Of a DNA stretch of 64,000 nt, positions 34,956 through 46,869 are shown in pieces; the stretch's first letter is position 1; each line of letters opens with the position of its first letter. This stretch comes from Ophiura sarsii (taxonomy: Eukaryota; Echinodermata; Ophiuroidea; Amphilepidida; Ophiuridae), in the NCBI GenBank assembly GCA_035610835.1, contig CM069457.1:16028149-16092148 (forward strand), read 5' to 3'. The position numbers and the translations under genes are program-made. A model generated the notes under the pieces. It saw nothing but the letters and a program-made list of their open reading frames with translations, did not search any database and had not been told where the DNA came from.

Positions 34956-35170
34956 GCTCGTTCCAAACAGGCCTTTCCCCTCTACTCTTCGTGAGGCTGT
35001 CATAACACCCATAATCAAAAAATCATCCCTAAACCAAGATGTTTTAAAAAAATATCGCCCATCCTCAAACCTCCCTACGCTTGGCAAAAACCTTGAGTAC
35101 CCTGCTGTTTCAAGAATGAATAAACACCTCCAATCTCAAAACCTCATTGAAGACTTCCAATCGGCGTATA
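34956..35170 (+). pseudogene. LINE reverse transcriptase, middle fragment 1
   Basis: Resumes the RT with NSSFQTG, then FPSTLREAVITPIIKKSS, KYRPSSNLPTLGKNLE and HLQSQNLIEDFQSAYK, the usual RT motifs 1-2 of CR1/L2-like LINEs. One-base deletions near 34956 and in the T-run near 34975 shift the frame. It stops where the 945-bp element at 35171 is inserted. Confidence 0.8.
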
Positions 35171-36115
35171 AGGGACCGTTCGTTATTTATGGTGGAGGGG
35201 GGGTTGGGACAAATTTGAGACTCGTATGTCAAAATTACCTAACCCCCCCTACAGCTGAAACTGAAAATTACATGACCCCCCTGCTAACAAGTAGCTTTGT
35301 ACACCCCCCCCCCCACCCCCCCCCCCCCCCCCCACACACACCAAAAAAATCAACTCGCCACATATCTTAGGGGCTGTCTTTTTCTTTTTTCCATGGATTC
35401 GTTAGTAAGTTCTGTTTGTGCCCTCTGAACGGCCGATAATTTAATGATACTCTTGATTTTTTGATTGTGTGAAATTATACTAACTACATTGCGAGCGTAG
35501 CGATGCGGAAAATTTGTCATATATTTATACATTTTGGGTGGTTTTGTGAGTCTTTATAACCCGAAAAAAAAACCCGTTAGAACATCCTGACAAAAACGTA
35601 TGAAAAAACATTCTACTTTTGTGAGCTTAGGTGCAGAGCTGAGAGTGAGACGAGGTGAAAAGCATGCAAGAAATTACCGTTTTTAATCATATAATTGTTG
35701 GGTTTTGGAACATAGGCCTAGGCTAATTAACATGTCTTTGTACCCCATGGCTCTAATGTTTTCAACCGTTGATGATTATATAGGTGTTTTTCAACAGATC
35801 ATCCGAGCAGGGCGTGCACAAAAAAGATTTGCTGCCCGAAAGTTGTCTCATCATAATTACATGTTTTGAAGTTGATAGGTCGTAAGAAAATGTGCGCGAA
35901 GCGCAGAAAAAAATGGCATTTACACTCCAAAATAGCCTCTAAAATCACCCCAATCACCACCATCTTCATAGTTAAAAAAGTTACACAACCCCCCTGTTTA
36001 AGAATAAAAAGTTACATAACCCCCCCTATTTCAACATATGAAAATTACATGACCCCCCCCCCCCCCCCTATATTTTACCCAACCCCCCCTCCAGCATAAA
36101 TAATGAACGGTCCCT
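35171..36115. mobile_element. 945-bp C-rich element inserted in the LINE
   Basis: The ends read inward AGGGACCGTTCGTTATTTATG / AGGGACCGTTCATTATTTATG. The LINE frame resumes at 36116 with HSTETALLRV, so the boundaries are firm to a few bases. Both subterminal regions repeat AAATTACATGACCCCCC / AGTTACATAACCCCCC blocks and contain C-runs of more than 15. No protein is encoded. Confidence 0.8.
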
Positions 36116-37161
36116 AAAACAGCTCATAGTACTGAAACAGCCCTGCTTCGTGTTAAAAATGACATTGTATGTGAACTTGATTATGGGAAAATCGTTATGC
36201 TTGTTTTATTAGATTTGTCAGCAGCCTTCGATACCATTTACCATTATATTCTTGTAAATAGGCTTCAAAATGATTATGGTATCGGTGGTTGTGTTTTAAA
36301 CTGGTTTAATTCCTTAGAGGTCGTACAAGTAAAGTAAGTGTGTTAGGTAAATACTCAAATGTTCATCCACTGAAATATGGTGTGCCTCAGGGATCTGTCG
36401 CGGGTCCACCGATCTTTACTTTATATTCCAAACCAGTCGCTGCTATCATTAGGCGCTTCAACGTTCCATATCACGTGTACGCCGATGACACCCAAATGTA
36501 CGTGAGCTATGATCCTCAGGTGCCTGGCGATTTTGAGGCAGCGCAGCGCAGGCTTATGGATTGTATTGCTGAAGTCAAAGTATGGATGTTGAAAAATAAG
36601 CTGAGGTTAAATGACACAATAACAGAGTTTTTCCTAATTTCTTCTCCAAGAAAACTCCATCTGGTCTCTGGTGTTGGTTTAAGGATCGGTGGATCTGAGA
36701 TTGATTCCTCCTCGTCAATTAAGAACTTAGGTGTTAAATTTGACCCCCATATGAAAATGGATTTACAGGTTAATTTTATGTGTCGTACTATTAATTTCCA
36801 TCTCAGAAATATTGCTCGTATTCGTCGTTTTATGGATCATAATACATGTGCACATGTAGTGAGGTCTTTGGTCTTTTCTAGGCTGGACTACGGTAATTCT
36901 CTTTTAGGCGGTATTTCAAATTCAAATGTCAAGCGCCTGCAAATACTTCAAAATCGTGCTGCTCGTCTTATTTTCTATGTTAACAGACGCACCAGCGCCG
37001 CGCCACTATTGCGTGAACTTCATTGGCTGCCCGTCCAGCAGAGAATCGACTTTAAGACCTTACTGCATGTGTACAACAGTGTAAAGTTATTAGGCCCCTT
37101 ATATTTGTCTGATGTTGTGTCTTTTTATCAATGTAAAGGACACGACTCGTCTCGTTGTTAA
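36116..37161 (+). pseudogene. LINE reverse transcriptase, catalytic core
   Basis: Open from HSTETALLRV through VLLDLSAAFDTI (RT motif A with the first catalytic Asp) and YGVPQGSVAGP (motif B) to VYADDTQMYV (motif C, the Y-A-D-D catalytic pair), then the thumb region with LNDTITEFFLI, LGVKFD and SRLDYGNSLL. One frameshift lies near 36314. From there the longest frame runs to a stop at 37161, where the C-terminal region is cut by other DNA. Confidence 0.88.
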
Positions 37162-37164
37162 TAA

Positions 37165-39200
37165 ATCTCTTTACCTGACATAGAAGCATTAATGCGTCAA
37201 CACGACCTTTTTACGTTTTACCCTATAACTCGTTAATCAAGTATGGCAAACTATACCTTTTTGGAATCCTTGTGCTCAGCCGAACAATTTGGTATGCCTT
37301 TTAGTGTAATTGAAGGCATTTGAATTTTGTGCATGCAGGGTAACGGTTACCATGGCAACCGCCACGATCGTCCGGTATCGTTGAAATGTTCACAGAAGTG
37401 TCCGGCCATATTCATAAGCTTTCAGAATATATATAGTTTTACTACCTTACAGAGTCTCATATTCAAATTATAAGTTGATATTGAAACGGAACACCGATTT
37501 GCTCTGTACAGTCAGGCCTATGCATTTATACAGTGAGGTATAGGGGAAAATAAGCTTATTTAAAAACATGTTGGTGTTGAAACATTAGTCGATCGTAGAG
37601 AACACGTTTTTACATATAAATGTGAAGTTTAGAATCATTTAATTGAATACTTTTGTTTATATGAGTCAAGAAATAGGCTCCGATATTAGCGTCGGACGGA
37701 CGAATTCTGTATTTCCGTGAATGTTATTGAAATTGTTTACTGTTTATATCGTGTCCGTTTAGGCTTCAAATCTCACCTTTTGATATTCACATAGCCATCC
37801 CTAGTTGTGTAAAATAGTCAGTATAGCTGTCATTGTCTGGTAATGTTCACATTATGTGTATTTTGTGTGTAAATGTGATTTGTAAGGGAAGATGTTTCCG
37901 GAAATATTTATAGTCTACGATGGAATCCGCCATCTTTTTGGTCACTAGGCTGGAGTGTTTCTAGATATTAAATTATTAATGTATTCTGATTTTCCCAGTA
38001 AATCACCAAATCGTTTTGTAAACCACTTGAAGTTGTTGCAAATGTTGTGTAGATGTAAATTCATGTGATATTTGTGATATATTTTATACTTTAGATGCAT
38101 TTTTCAAACTTACAAAAATGTCTCAATTCATGCAACACTTTGCTAAGAAACAGAAACATCAGCACAGCTGTTCGGGGCGTGGCTTAGAATTGCGTCAAGC
38201 GTAAAAGTTGTTCTATTTTTAGAGTTGGCCAATTAAATTGTCAAAGTCTTTCGCGCGATTAGAACAGTTCAAATGTTTTGGAAAGTAAATTTTGGGGTGA
38301 ATTTTGTCATTCCGGCGGGCGTAGCGCCTAGAAGAGGTTGATTCTGACCTCGCTGAAAGCTGCCTAGCCTAGCCTAGCCAAAACAGGCTGAATCAGGAAT
38401 TCTGACCTAGAATGCTAATATTCAGGGATTTCACTGTTTAGGCTTTGACATGACATCATGTCTCATATTTTCTTTATGGAAATATGGAGGTTACTGTTTT
38501 GGATCTACCTAAGGTCCTACATTGGCCTAAAAGCAGAAAATGCTCGACTACCAGTGCATTTTCGTACCAAGCACGACGTTTTCCAATGTAATTTCGTGCA
38601 CCAGATGTTCAGGATAATTCTGGTCGTGAAGCAAATTAATTACGGAACGCTCCGCATTCTGCATGCATTAACACGATCAAATCATTGTAAATAGCAAATT
38701 ATGAAAGTCTTGACGTTAGTCTAGCATTATTTACGTTAAAAGAAACTATGATTTTGTGCCTGCGTTTTGGTCTGCGTAACCAGCTGATTGGTTTTGTTTG
38801 TAAACAAACTCTATTGTAAGTTATGAGTCCGAAAAATGGCGTAAAATAATGAAAGGAACAAGCTAGATTTTTCGTACAAGATGCATGGTGATTTTATGTA
38901 ATTGTTTTAATAAATGTTGTGATTACCAAGAATATTGATGAAATGAGAATTGTAATATGATGCTCAAAAGAGAAACCCATTAGACGGGTATGGAAATATT
39001 AATCTACATTTAAAACTTGTGTCAATACTGCTTATTTGTCTCCATTCTTGTTGTTGTACTCTTAAAGATTTAAGCTGAATAGACTGAATCTAGAAGGCAT
39101 TCTGACATTTCCTAAGACACGCTACCAAAAATGATAGTTGAGAGAATGTTCCTATGGTTCAAGTGGATACTGTCCTGATAAGGAGGTTCCTATCCCGAAC
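37165..39200. other. About 2 kb of non-LINE DNA interrupting the LINE C-terminus
   Basis: The RT reading stops after ..GHDSSRC and resumes near 39200-39330 with GKTAFYH then GPKLWNDLP. The intervening DNA holds a dispersed repeat (about 37510-37900, shared with 49850-50090), TAGCCTAGCCTAGCC near 38370, and short frames I cannot identify. Ends are not defined; no TIR or TSD was found. Confidence 0.5.
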
Positions 39201-39440
39201 AGGAGACGGGCACCCGTTTCCGTTTCAATATTTACATGCATGTGCGAATTCACAATTTCTTCAAAAATTAATTTGTCAGGGAAAGAGTTTTAATGCTAAC
39301 AAACGTGCAATAGGCAAAACAGCATTTTACCACTAAGGCCCTAAGCTATGGAATGACCTCCCCATTTTTATTCGCAATGCCTGTAGCGTTCATACTTTTA
39401 AAAAGATGCTAAAAACTCACCTGTTTCCATCAGAGTAATT
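39200..39440 (+). pseudogene. LINE reverse transcriptase C-terminal tail
   Basis: Reads GPKLWNDLPIFIRNACSV then TFKKMLKTHLF before a stop near 39437. This GPxLWNxLP...FKxxLKTHLF tail is standard at the C-terminus of CR1/L2-like RT proteins. An in-frame stop precedes GPKLW. Confidence 0.8.
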
Positions 39441-39665
39441 TGTTATTCATCACTTTACATGGCCTATTGGCCATTTTATTGCCTGTTTTTATATTAATGT
39501 ATCTATATTCTTGGTTTTTGTATTTTATACTTGTTGTATTTTTATAATACTAAAAACTGTGTGTATACTTTGATTGTATCTTTTTAATATTTTATAATGT
39601 TGTTATTTGATCGTTTTGGGGAAAAGCGCCTTATAAATGCTCTGCAATAAATAATAACTAAATAA
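39441..39665 (+). mobile_element. 3' region of the LINE
   Basis: T-rich sequence ending GGGGAAAAGCGCCTTATAAATG and AATAAATAATAACTAAATAAATA. GAAAGCGCCTTATAAATG-like 3' ends with short repeat tails are usual for this LINE group; compare 51120-51222. Confidence 0.65.
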
Positions 39666-40027
39666 ATAGAAATAATAGGCATATACGACGTGTATTAAAC
39701 AAATTATGAATATTTTAAACAGGATAGAAAAAAGACAATTATGGGAAAACGATCTCGCCCATAATTTGAAGAAAAGCAATGTTTTTTCAGTGAATTTTGT
39801 ATTTCACCATGTATTGGTAACGATCAGTGACAATAAAACAAAAGTCTTGGAATCTTTTAAACCAATGATGTACGCCCTGCTCTTAGTAGCAAAGAAAGGC
39901 GGTAATTTGTTCTATAAAGTATTACTTCAAAATGTTAAGACATTTTTGTAACAATCCAATGAAATGGCAAATAAACTTAGAGTTATTATCACATGAAAAG
40001 GGCTGGCAACGAATATGCTACCGCCCT
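39666..40027. other. Short unique stretch, no recognised gene
   Basis: An 81-aa plus-strand frame (39706-39951) is present, but its product resembles nothing I know and no splice or promoter context supports it. Confidence 0.3.
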
Positions 40028-42370
40028 ACACTGCAAAAAGGTTGCTTAAATATTTACTCAACATTTTACACAACGTTGTTGAAGTATGCAACCGCTTAAC
40101 GGTTGCGTCAAATTTACCCAACACCGTTGGATAACATGTTTTCACCAACAGTTGAACAATTCCAGTTACTCAGCAGTTGCACAATTTTAATTACACAACA
40201 GGTGGGTATTATTAATTAACCATTCGTTGGGCTTTTTGTGACTGTTGCTTAATTTGTGAATTGTTTTCATTATATATTGAGCATTTTTGTATAGCAACTG
40301 TTGCTCAATTTATTTTATTTGTGTCAAGTTGTTATTATATATTGAGAATTTTTATAGCAACACGCGGTAGGCAAAATAATGTGAATTCTGGGCGATGCAG
40401 CAGAACTACATACATCACTTCCTCCCGGTAGTGAACCGGTAACTTGTAATTGGAATTCTAGGCGATGCAGCAGAGCTACATACACTATTCCCGTGCGGTA
40501 GTGAATCTGTAATTTATTTTAACATGTTATTAAACTATAGGCTTATACATGATATCTGACATCTCTTATCAATGGTGTTATTTCTGTGAACGTTTTGGAC
40601 GTTTTGGATGTCAAGACAGAATAAATCTAATTGTGGTCCTGCGCTGCAAAAAGGTTGCTTAAATATTTACTCAACATTTTACACAACGTTGTTCAAGTAT
40701 GCAACCGCTCAACTATTAAGTAAAATTTGCCCAACACCAACATGTTTTCAACAACAGTTGAACAATTCTAGTTACTCAAAAGTTAGGCAATTACATTCAC
40801 TCAACAGTTGTTCAAGTATGCCACAGCTCACGAAATTGGCTTTTTTGGACAACAGTTGCGTAAAATTCACATGTGCGTAACTTGCATCAACTGTTGCGTG
40901 ATTGTCCTCAATGCTCATGCAACAGTTGCCAAAGTGGAATATTTGTACGCAACATATTTTAGCAACGGAAACAGTTTCCACCAACATTTTAAGGACAATC
41001 GGCCGAGTGCACCAATGACGGGTAGCTGAAGAATAGCGGTACCTCGCTAGTAACTGAGGCGTAACCCAAAATTTTGAGAGCGCCAATGCGGGGTAAGCTA
41101 CTAGGCTAGTAACTGGCGGGTAATTTACGCTAAATGTTATACCTGGCCGGACCCAAGAGTAAGTTGGGGCATAACGTTTTATGCCACAAGTCAGTCGATT
41201 CTAGCAGTAGCGTAAAATTTGTTGTGAACATTGGAGGGGATGATTCGCTGATGCTGAAAGACCAACTTTGCTTGCATGCCCAGGGGATGTATATTTGAAG
41301 TGGAATGTGACCCCTCATAAGCTGAAATATTTTATATTTTGAAAATCCATTCATGCAATTTGGGGATTTTTTTAGTCAAAATTTAGATCAACTCCTTTTG
41401 CCCATTCAAACACTAATCGCACCGACCTTGGGTCATATTTTGACCAAAATGTACTAATTGTCCAAGGATCTTAAATAATGACTAAATAAATAAATAAATA
41501 AACTTATTATTGTTTTATTAATTAAAAACTGAAGTTTCAACATTATTGTGAGTGGAAGGGTAAAACTAGAAGAACGAAAAAAAGAAAGCAAATCTTGCCG
41601 TGCGTTATCTGGGGATCGAACCGGGGTCCTAGCGGTTAACAAGCGAAGGACACGGTATCCACGCCACGAAATTATCTGTGTTAAGAGATGTGTTATAATT
41701 GTATATAATTGTTTGCATCGGGTGCTTGTGTTTGTCATTAAAATTGTGCTTTTTGGTGCAATATTTGTGTGTGCCCCTCGCCCAAAATATGTTTGTAATG
41801 TCTTGATAGTCCTTATTTTTGAAAAAGCGTTGAACAAATTCGAAATTTTTGGCCAAAGAAATACCGTCATTTTTTTGTTCGGAACGCAGGCCGACTCAAC
41901 GTGATTATTTATGTTAATTATGTACACTCACCTATGACCTAGCGAGTGACGACACATTTTAAATATTACGGAGGACCACTCACGTCAGTATTATACAATA
42001 AACTATAGGTTAACACTTTGCATATGCGACAATTTATTTTGTAAGGGGACGATGCTGATTAATGTGGATATTTACCTCGCTAGTTGCTATTCTGATGTTA
42101 CTCGCCAGTTGTGCTCTAAGAATTACATCGTTAGTAAGTTATGCTACAGTTAGAGCATAACTACTAGGGAGGTAGCTTACCTCCCTAAAGTTACCCGTCA
42201 TTGGTGCACTCGGCCGATTGTTTTCTACGAATTGCTCAACGCTAGGGATTTTTTACTTTTATACAACGCCTAACTTTCTACATATATTGAATGAATTTTA
42301 ATCAACACGTCAACCAACGGATGATAAAAGTACTTTTAGCAAAGTATTTTTAGCAACCTTTTTGCAGTGT
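40028..42370 (+). mobile_element. ACACTGCAAAAAGG-ended element(s) containing transposon copy B
   Basis: Starts ACACTGCAAAAAGGTTGC and ends with the complement at 42370, flanked by T and A. A second ACxCTGCAAAAAGGTTGC head at about 40646 suggests two elements back to back or one with an internal duplication. The first 570 bp match 958-1675 inverted, without the MITE there. CGGCCG transposon copy B (41000-42216) is inserted between AAGGACAAT and ATTGTTTTC. No transposase is seen. Confidence 0.65.
41000..42216 (+). mobile_element. CGGCCG-ended non-autonomous transposon, copy B
   Basis: About 1217 bp and nearly identical to copy A throughout. It has one fewer AAAT unit in the microsatellite near 41490 and lacks a few bases near the right end. 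The high identity implies recent activity. The host sequence on both sides belongs to the ACACTGC element, so copy B is the younger insertion. Confidence 0.87.
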
Positions 42371-42446
42371 ATGTTAATTACAAAGGGCATAGGGGAGGAT
42401 GGGGCAACTGGTCCGGTTAAGCATATTTCATGATATAAAAGATTAC

Positions 42447-43668
42447 CGGCCGAGTGCACCAATGACGGGTAACTTAATAGGGAGGTAGGCTACCTCCCTA
42501 GTAGTTATGCTCTAACTGTAGCGTAACTTACTAACGATGTCATTCTTAGAGCATAACTGGCGAGTAACACCAGAATAGCAACTAGCGAGGTAAAAATCCA
42601 TAATAATCAGCATCGTCCCCTTACAAAATTAATTGGCGCATATGCCAAGTGTTAAACTATAGTTTACTGTAAAATTCTGAAGTGAATGGTCCTCCGTAAT
42701 ATTAAAAACGAGTCGTCACTCGCTAGGTCATAGGTGAGTGTAAATCAAGAATCACGTGGAGTCGGTCTGCGATCCGGGAAAAAAATGATGCCATTTTTAT
42801 GGCCAAAAAAATCGAAGTTTGTTTACCGCTTTTTCAAAAAATAAGGACTATCATGACATTACAAACATATTTTGGGCGAGGGGTACATACACAAATTGCA
42901 CCAAAAAGCACAATTTTAATGACAAACACAAGCACCCGATGGAAACAATTATATACAATTATAACACATATCTTTACCATGTCAACACAAATACTTCCGT
43001 GGCATGGATACCTTGTCCTTCGCTTGTTAACCGCAGAACCCCGGTTCGATCCCCAGACCACGCACGGCACGATATGCTTTTATCTTTTTCGTTCTTCTAG
43101 TACTACCTTCCACTCACAATAATGTTGAAACTTGGCTTTATCAGTTTTTAATTAATAAAAACAATAATAAGTTTATTTATTTAGTCATTATTTCAGATCC
43201 TTGGACAATATAGTACATTTTGGTCAAAATATGACCCAAAGTCGGTGCGATTTGTGTTTGAATGGGCAAAAGGAGTTGATCTAAATTTTGATTAAAAAAA
43301 TCACTAAATTGCATGAATGGATTTTCAAAAATATGAAATCTTTCAGCTTATGAGAGATCACATTCCACTTCAAATAGACACCCCTTGCCCCTGGGCATGC
43401 AAGCGCAATTGGTCCGTCAGCATCAGCGAATCATCCCTCCAATGTTCACAACAAATTTACGCTACTGCTAGAATCGACTGACTTGTGGCATAAAACGTTA
43501 TGCCCCAACTTACTCTTGGGTCCGGTCAGGTATAACATTTAGCGTAAATTACCCGCCAGTTACTAGCCTAGTACCCCGCATTGGTGCTCTCAAGATTTTT
43601 GGGTTACGCCTCAGTTACTAGCGAGGTACCGCTATTCTTCAGCTACCCGTCATTGGTGCACTCGGCCG
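42447..43668 (-). mobile_element. CGGCCG-ended non-autonomous transposon, copy C (inverted)
   Basis: Same ends and length (1222 bp) as copies A and B but reversed and more diverged, with several indels. The tRNA-like block is at 42993-43065, plus strand. It lies 55 bp inside the GGGGCAACTGG element. Confidence 0.85.
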
Positions 43669-45150
43669 TATAGCTCGTGTAAATATTTATGGAATTGCAA
43701 TGAAAATATCACCCATGTAACTGTTTACATATAACATATAATCAATGTTAAAAAATATCTTAAGAAAAGGCCAATTACACTAACTGAAAACTTTACTTGG
43801 CACGGACCATTACCCCATCAGTGGGGCAACTGGTCCTATAAGTTACAACGGTTAAGAAAACACAGAAATCAGTGAATGAAAACACGGAAACTAGGCAGTA
43901 TTTTCTTTACAAACACATTTCCACATTATTTAACATGTAAAAAGGATACATGTCTCATGAAACCTATGTTTTATACAGTTTTCGTGGTTAACGTGTAAAT
44001 AGTAGTATACTAATGGTGTACAAAGCAAGCGAAATTTTCGACTGCACATTTATTAGATAAAACGGTATGAACCAAGTTAAATGGTTACATGGTTGTGATA
44101 TTCAGATGCCCCATACATTTTTCTATATATACTCCTTTCTTTAAAGCCCCAGGCATCTACTAACTGTTGGACAATTTGACTGTAAATCTTAATATATATA
44201 TTATTTACAAAATACAAAATCTATGGTGTTAATTCAATAAAAAATGGGCATCGTCAAAATTACATTTTTACGTTTCTTATCGATTGTCTTTGTTTAAATC
44301 AACTGATTTATACGAACAATATTTGAAAATACATTTAACCATATTTTTGAAAATGATATTTTGTCATGCAAATACCTTTACAGACACCATTCAAAATATA
44401 ATAAAGATGTAATTCATAATACCGAGGTTTTAAACCATTCTAAAGCAATTTCATGTCATATTGTAATCCTTCAGTATCAGAAATAGTGGTATTAGACCCC
44501 AAATGCCCCAAAATGTCTAACAACTAGAAAGAATGTGAATTATTTCATATTCTATTTTACATTTCAATACCAAGTCAAGTTTTATTGACACTAACAACTA
44601 ATTTTCAAAATGAATTTTACAATTTTGATTAAGTTTTTGCAGGCGGACCAGTTGCCCCATGCCCCTTCGGACCACTTGCCCCAACAAATGACTTAGCACT
44701 TGTCGAAATGAAACATTATTCAAACACACCTGTGACGTAATACATTTTACGCCAAAATGTTTTAAAACATACCACCATTTGTAATAATAATCAATAACTC
44801 CAATACATTTCAGAAAAAAAGGCAAAACTGCATTTTTGTTTTTAGCATTACACAGATTTCTGTAGCCAGTAAGTATCTTTGAATTCGCAAATATTACGGT
44901 GTTCGGGTCTCACAAGTAGACGAGTATCATTAGATAAAATAAGAAATGGTGTACTTTGTTATTAGCAAATTCATAAACTAATAACTCTACCAAATGAATA
45001 CCTGTGATAATGATTAAAGTTGAAGCATTCTTTAAATGGTAATATTGATCGCAAATCCAAACCACCAATGTCCCAACTTAGCCAATTGCGCCATTTTACG
45101 GTCATTTCAACCATAACCTATGGTTTTAATCATATTTCGGAAAGTTCCTA

Positions 45151-45166
45151 ATAAGCACACTACAAT
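45151..45166 (+). repeat. Left 16-bp target duplication of the RTE-like LINE
   Basis: ATAAGCACACTACAAT, identical to 48241-48256 at the other end of the LINE. Confidence 0.9.
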
Positions 45167-45178
45167 ATCATCATCATT

Positions 45179-45212
<34 letters not shown>

Positions 45213-45216
<4 letters not shown>

Positions 45217-45773
45217 TGGTCGTCCGTGGACGAAACGGAGGAAGCAATCGCAACGTACTGGGCCCAGACTTTCGTGTCATTCATGAGTTGGCGGATCTCT
45301 GGAGGATCTAAACCCATATCATTCTTAACGGTATCAGTATACTGAAGGTGTCTTCTGCCTCTGTTAGCTTTCCCACCAGGAGGGGTCCAGAAAATTAGAC
45401 GGGAGATAGGCTGGTTGGTTGTTCGCATGCAGTGGCCAGCGAAACATAAACGGCGCTGCCTGATTATTGATGTTATAGGGGGGATATCGCCATATACCAC
45501 GCTGTTTGGGATGTGATCCCTCCAACTGATGTCAAATATTCTACGTAACAGTTGAGTATAACATCCATTGGTTCTGTCTTCAATTATCCTGCTGATAGTC
45601 AATGTTTCGGAGCCGTACAACAAAATGCTTTCTACACAGGCTTTGAAGAATCTGATTTTTGTCGTTCTTTCGAGATCAGATTTCCAGATCTTCTGCAGTT
45701 TATTGCAGGCAACCCATGCTTGTGCTTTCCTGCATTTGAATTCCTGGGAAGTGTCTAGAACGTAGGCTCCCAA
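45213..45773 (-). pseudogene. LINE C-terminal domain
   Basis: Minus-strand frame with YLGAYVL-type start, FFKACVESILLYGSETL, TQLLRRIFDISWRDHI, RQRRLCFAGHCMR and RGRRHLQYTDTVKND, the usual C-terminal region of this RT family. It runs into the (GAT)n tail. Confidence 0.82.
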
Positions 45774-45932
45774 GTATTTGAAAATGGAGACATTTTCAAG
45801 CTCTACTCCTTTGATGGTCTTTACACTGGCTGAGGTGGCAATATTTATAAGGAGGCTTTTTGTTTTTCCTTCATTTAAATGCAGGCTAACTGCATTTGAT
45901 ACTGCCTCAACACTCTGTAACAGTAATTCCGC

Positions 45933-46364
45933 TTAATTACTGATTGATGTTGCTAGGAGAGCTAAATCATCTGCGAAATCGAGATCGTGAAGACGAATTT
46001 CAGGATAGCGTCTACTCCTCCTAGGTTCCAGCAGTATACCTGTTTCATCATGGATATCTGTCAGGGCGCAGCGCATTACGTAGTCAAGAATTATGATGAA
46101 GATGAAGGGTGCCAAAGTGTCACCTTGAAGAACGCCAGCTAAAATCTTAAAAGGTTCCGTCTTCCCATCGGGTGATGTGACAATAGCCGAAGAGTTGTCA
46201 TACATTAACTTTATTGCCTTGACAATGGTTCCAGGAATACCATAGACACTGAGGATGTCAAACATGCGATCGCGGTGTACCGAGTCAAAAGCCTTAGAGA
46301 AGTCTATGAACACGGCAGCCAGTGGAAGGTTTCTTTCTTTCATTCCTTCAATTACTCTTCTCAA
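45933..46364 (-). pseudogene. LINE reverse transcriptase, catalytic part
   Basis: Contains AAVFIDFSKAFDSVHR (motif A Asp), AGVLQGDTLAPFIFII (motif B) and LDFADDLALLA (motif C, F-A-D-D). Both catalytic Asp positions are intact. The stop at 45933 truncates the thumb. Confidence 0.88.
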
Positions 46365-46366
46365 TG

Positions 46367-46750
46367 CTAGAATCTAGGAGATTGTGAATCATTTCTCTCT
46401 AAAGCCATTTTGATTCCATCGAAGAAGAGGGTCACAAATGGGCGTATTCGGTTCAGTAACATACGGTTGTAGACCTTAGCCCCAATACAGGAGAGGCTAA
46501 TCCCTCGGTAGTTGGTTGGTTGAGAGAGATCTCCCTTTTTGGGGATAGGAATTATGGCACTCACTAACCACTGGCTAGGGATTTCATGGTGAATCAATGC
46601 TCTGTTGCAGATTTCCAGTAGGTGAGATCGGAAATGCTTTGACTTCCAAAGCTCAAGTGGGATGTTGTCCAGTCCAATGGCCCCTCCTGGTTTAGCTTGA
46701 TTGATAGCAGACTCGACTTCGTCTAAGAAGAATTCATTTACAATGATTGG
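46367..46750 (-). pseudogene. LINE reverse transcriptase, N-terminal part
   Basis: Reads NEFFLDEVESAINQAKPGG, GLDNIPLELWK, then IPSQWLVSAIIPIPKKGD and TNYRGISLSCIGAKVYNRML, the RT 0-2 motifs of APE LINEs. A frameshift near 46400 separates it from the catalytic part. Confidence 0.83.
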
Positions 46751-46869
46751 GAGAGTGCCTTAGTTGGGGGTTTCCAAGAAGGTTTTGAAAGTGGTGCAGC
46801 CAGGTTGTGATCCTCTCAGCTGGTGGGCCTGCTAACATTGCTGGTTTTCTTACTTTCCTCCCCGTAATT

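Larger units (their letters stand above)
12047..39665 (+). mobile_element. 5'-truncated CR1/L2-like LINE, split by three insertions
   Basis: Pieces of a single reverse transcriptase lie in order on the plus strand: 12047-12181, 34956-35170, 36116-37161 and about 39200-39440, followed by a 3' region to 39665 with AAAGCGCCTTATAAATG and AATAAATAATAA. The reading frame resumes across each insertion. The insertions are the mariner-like element (12184-34953), a 945-bp C-rich element (35171-36115) and about 2 kb of other DNA (37165 to about 39200). Endonuclease and most upstream coding are missing, as expected of 5' truncation. Several frameshifts make it dead. The clade call rests on the style of the RT motifs and on the 3' end. 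Confidence 0.85.
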
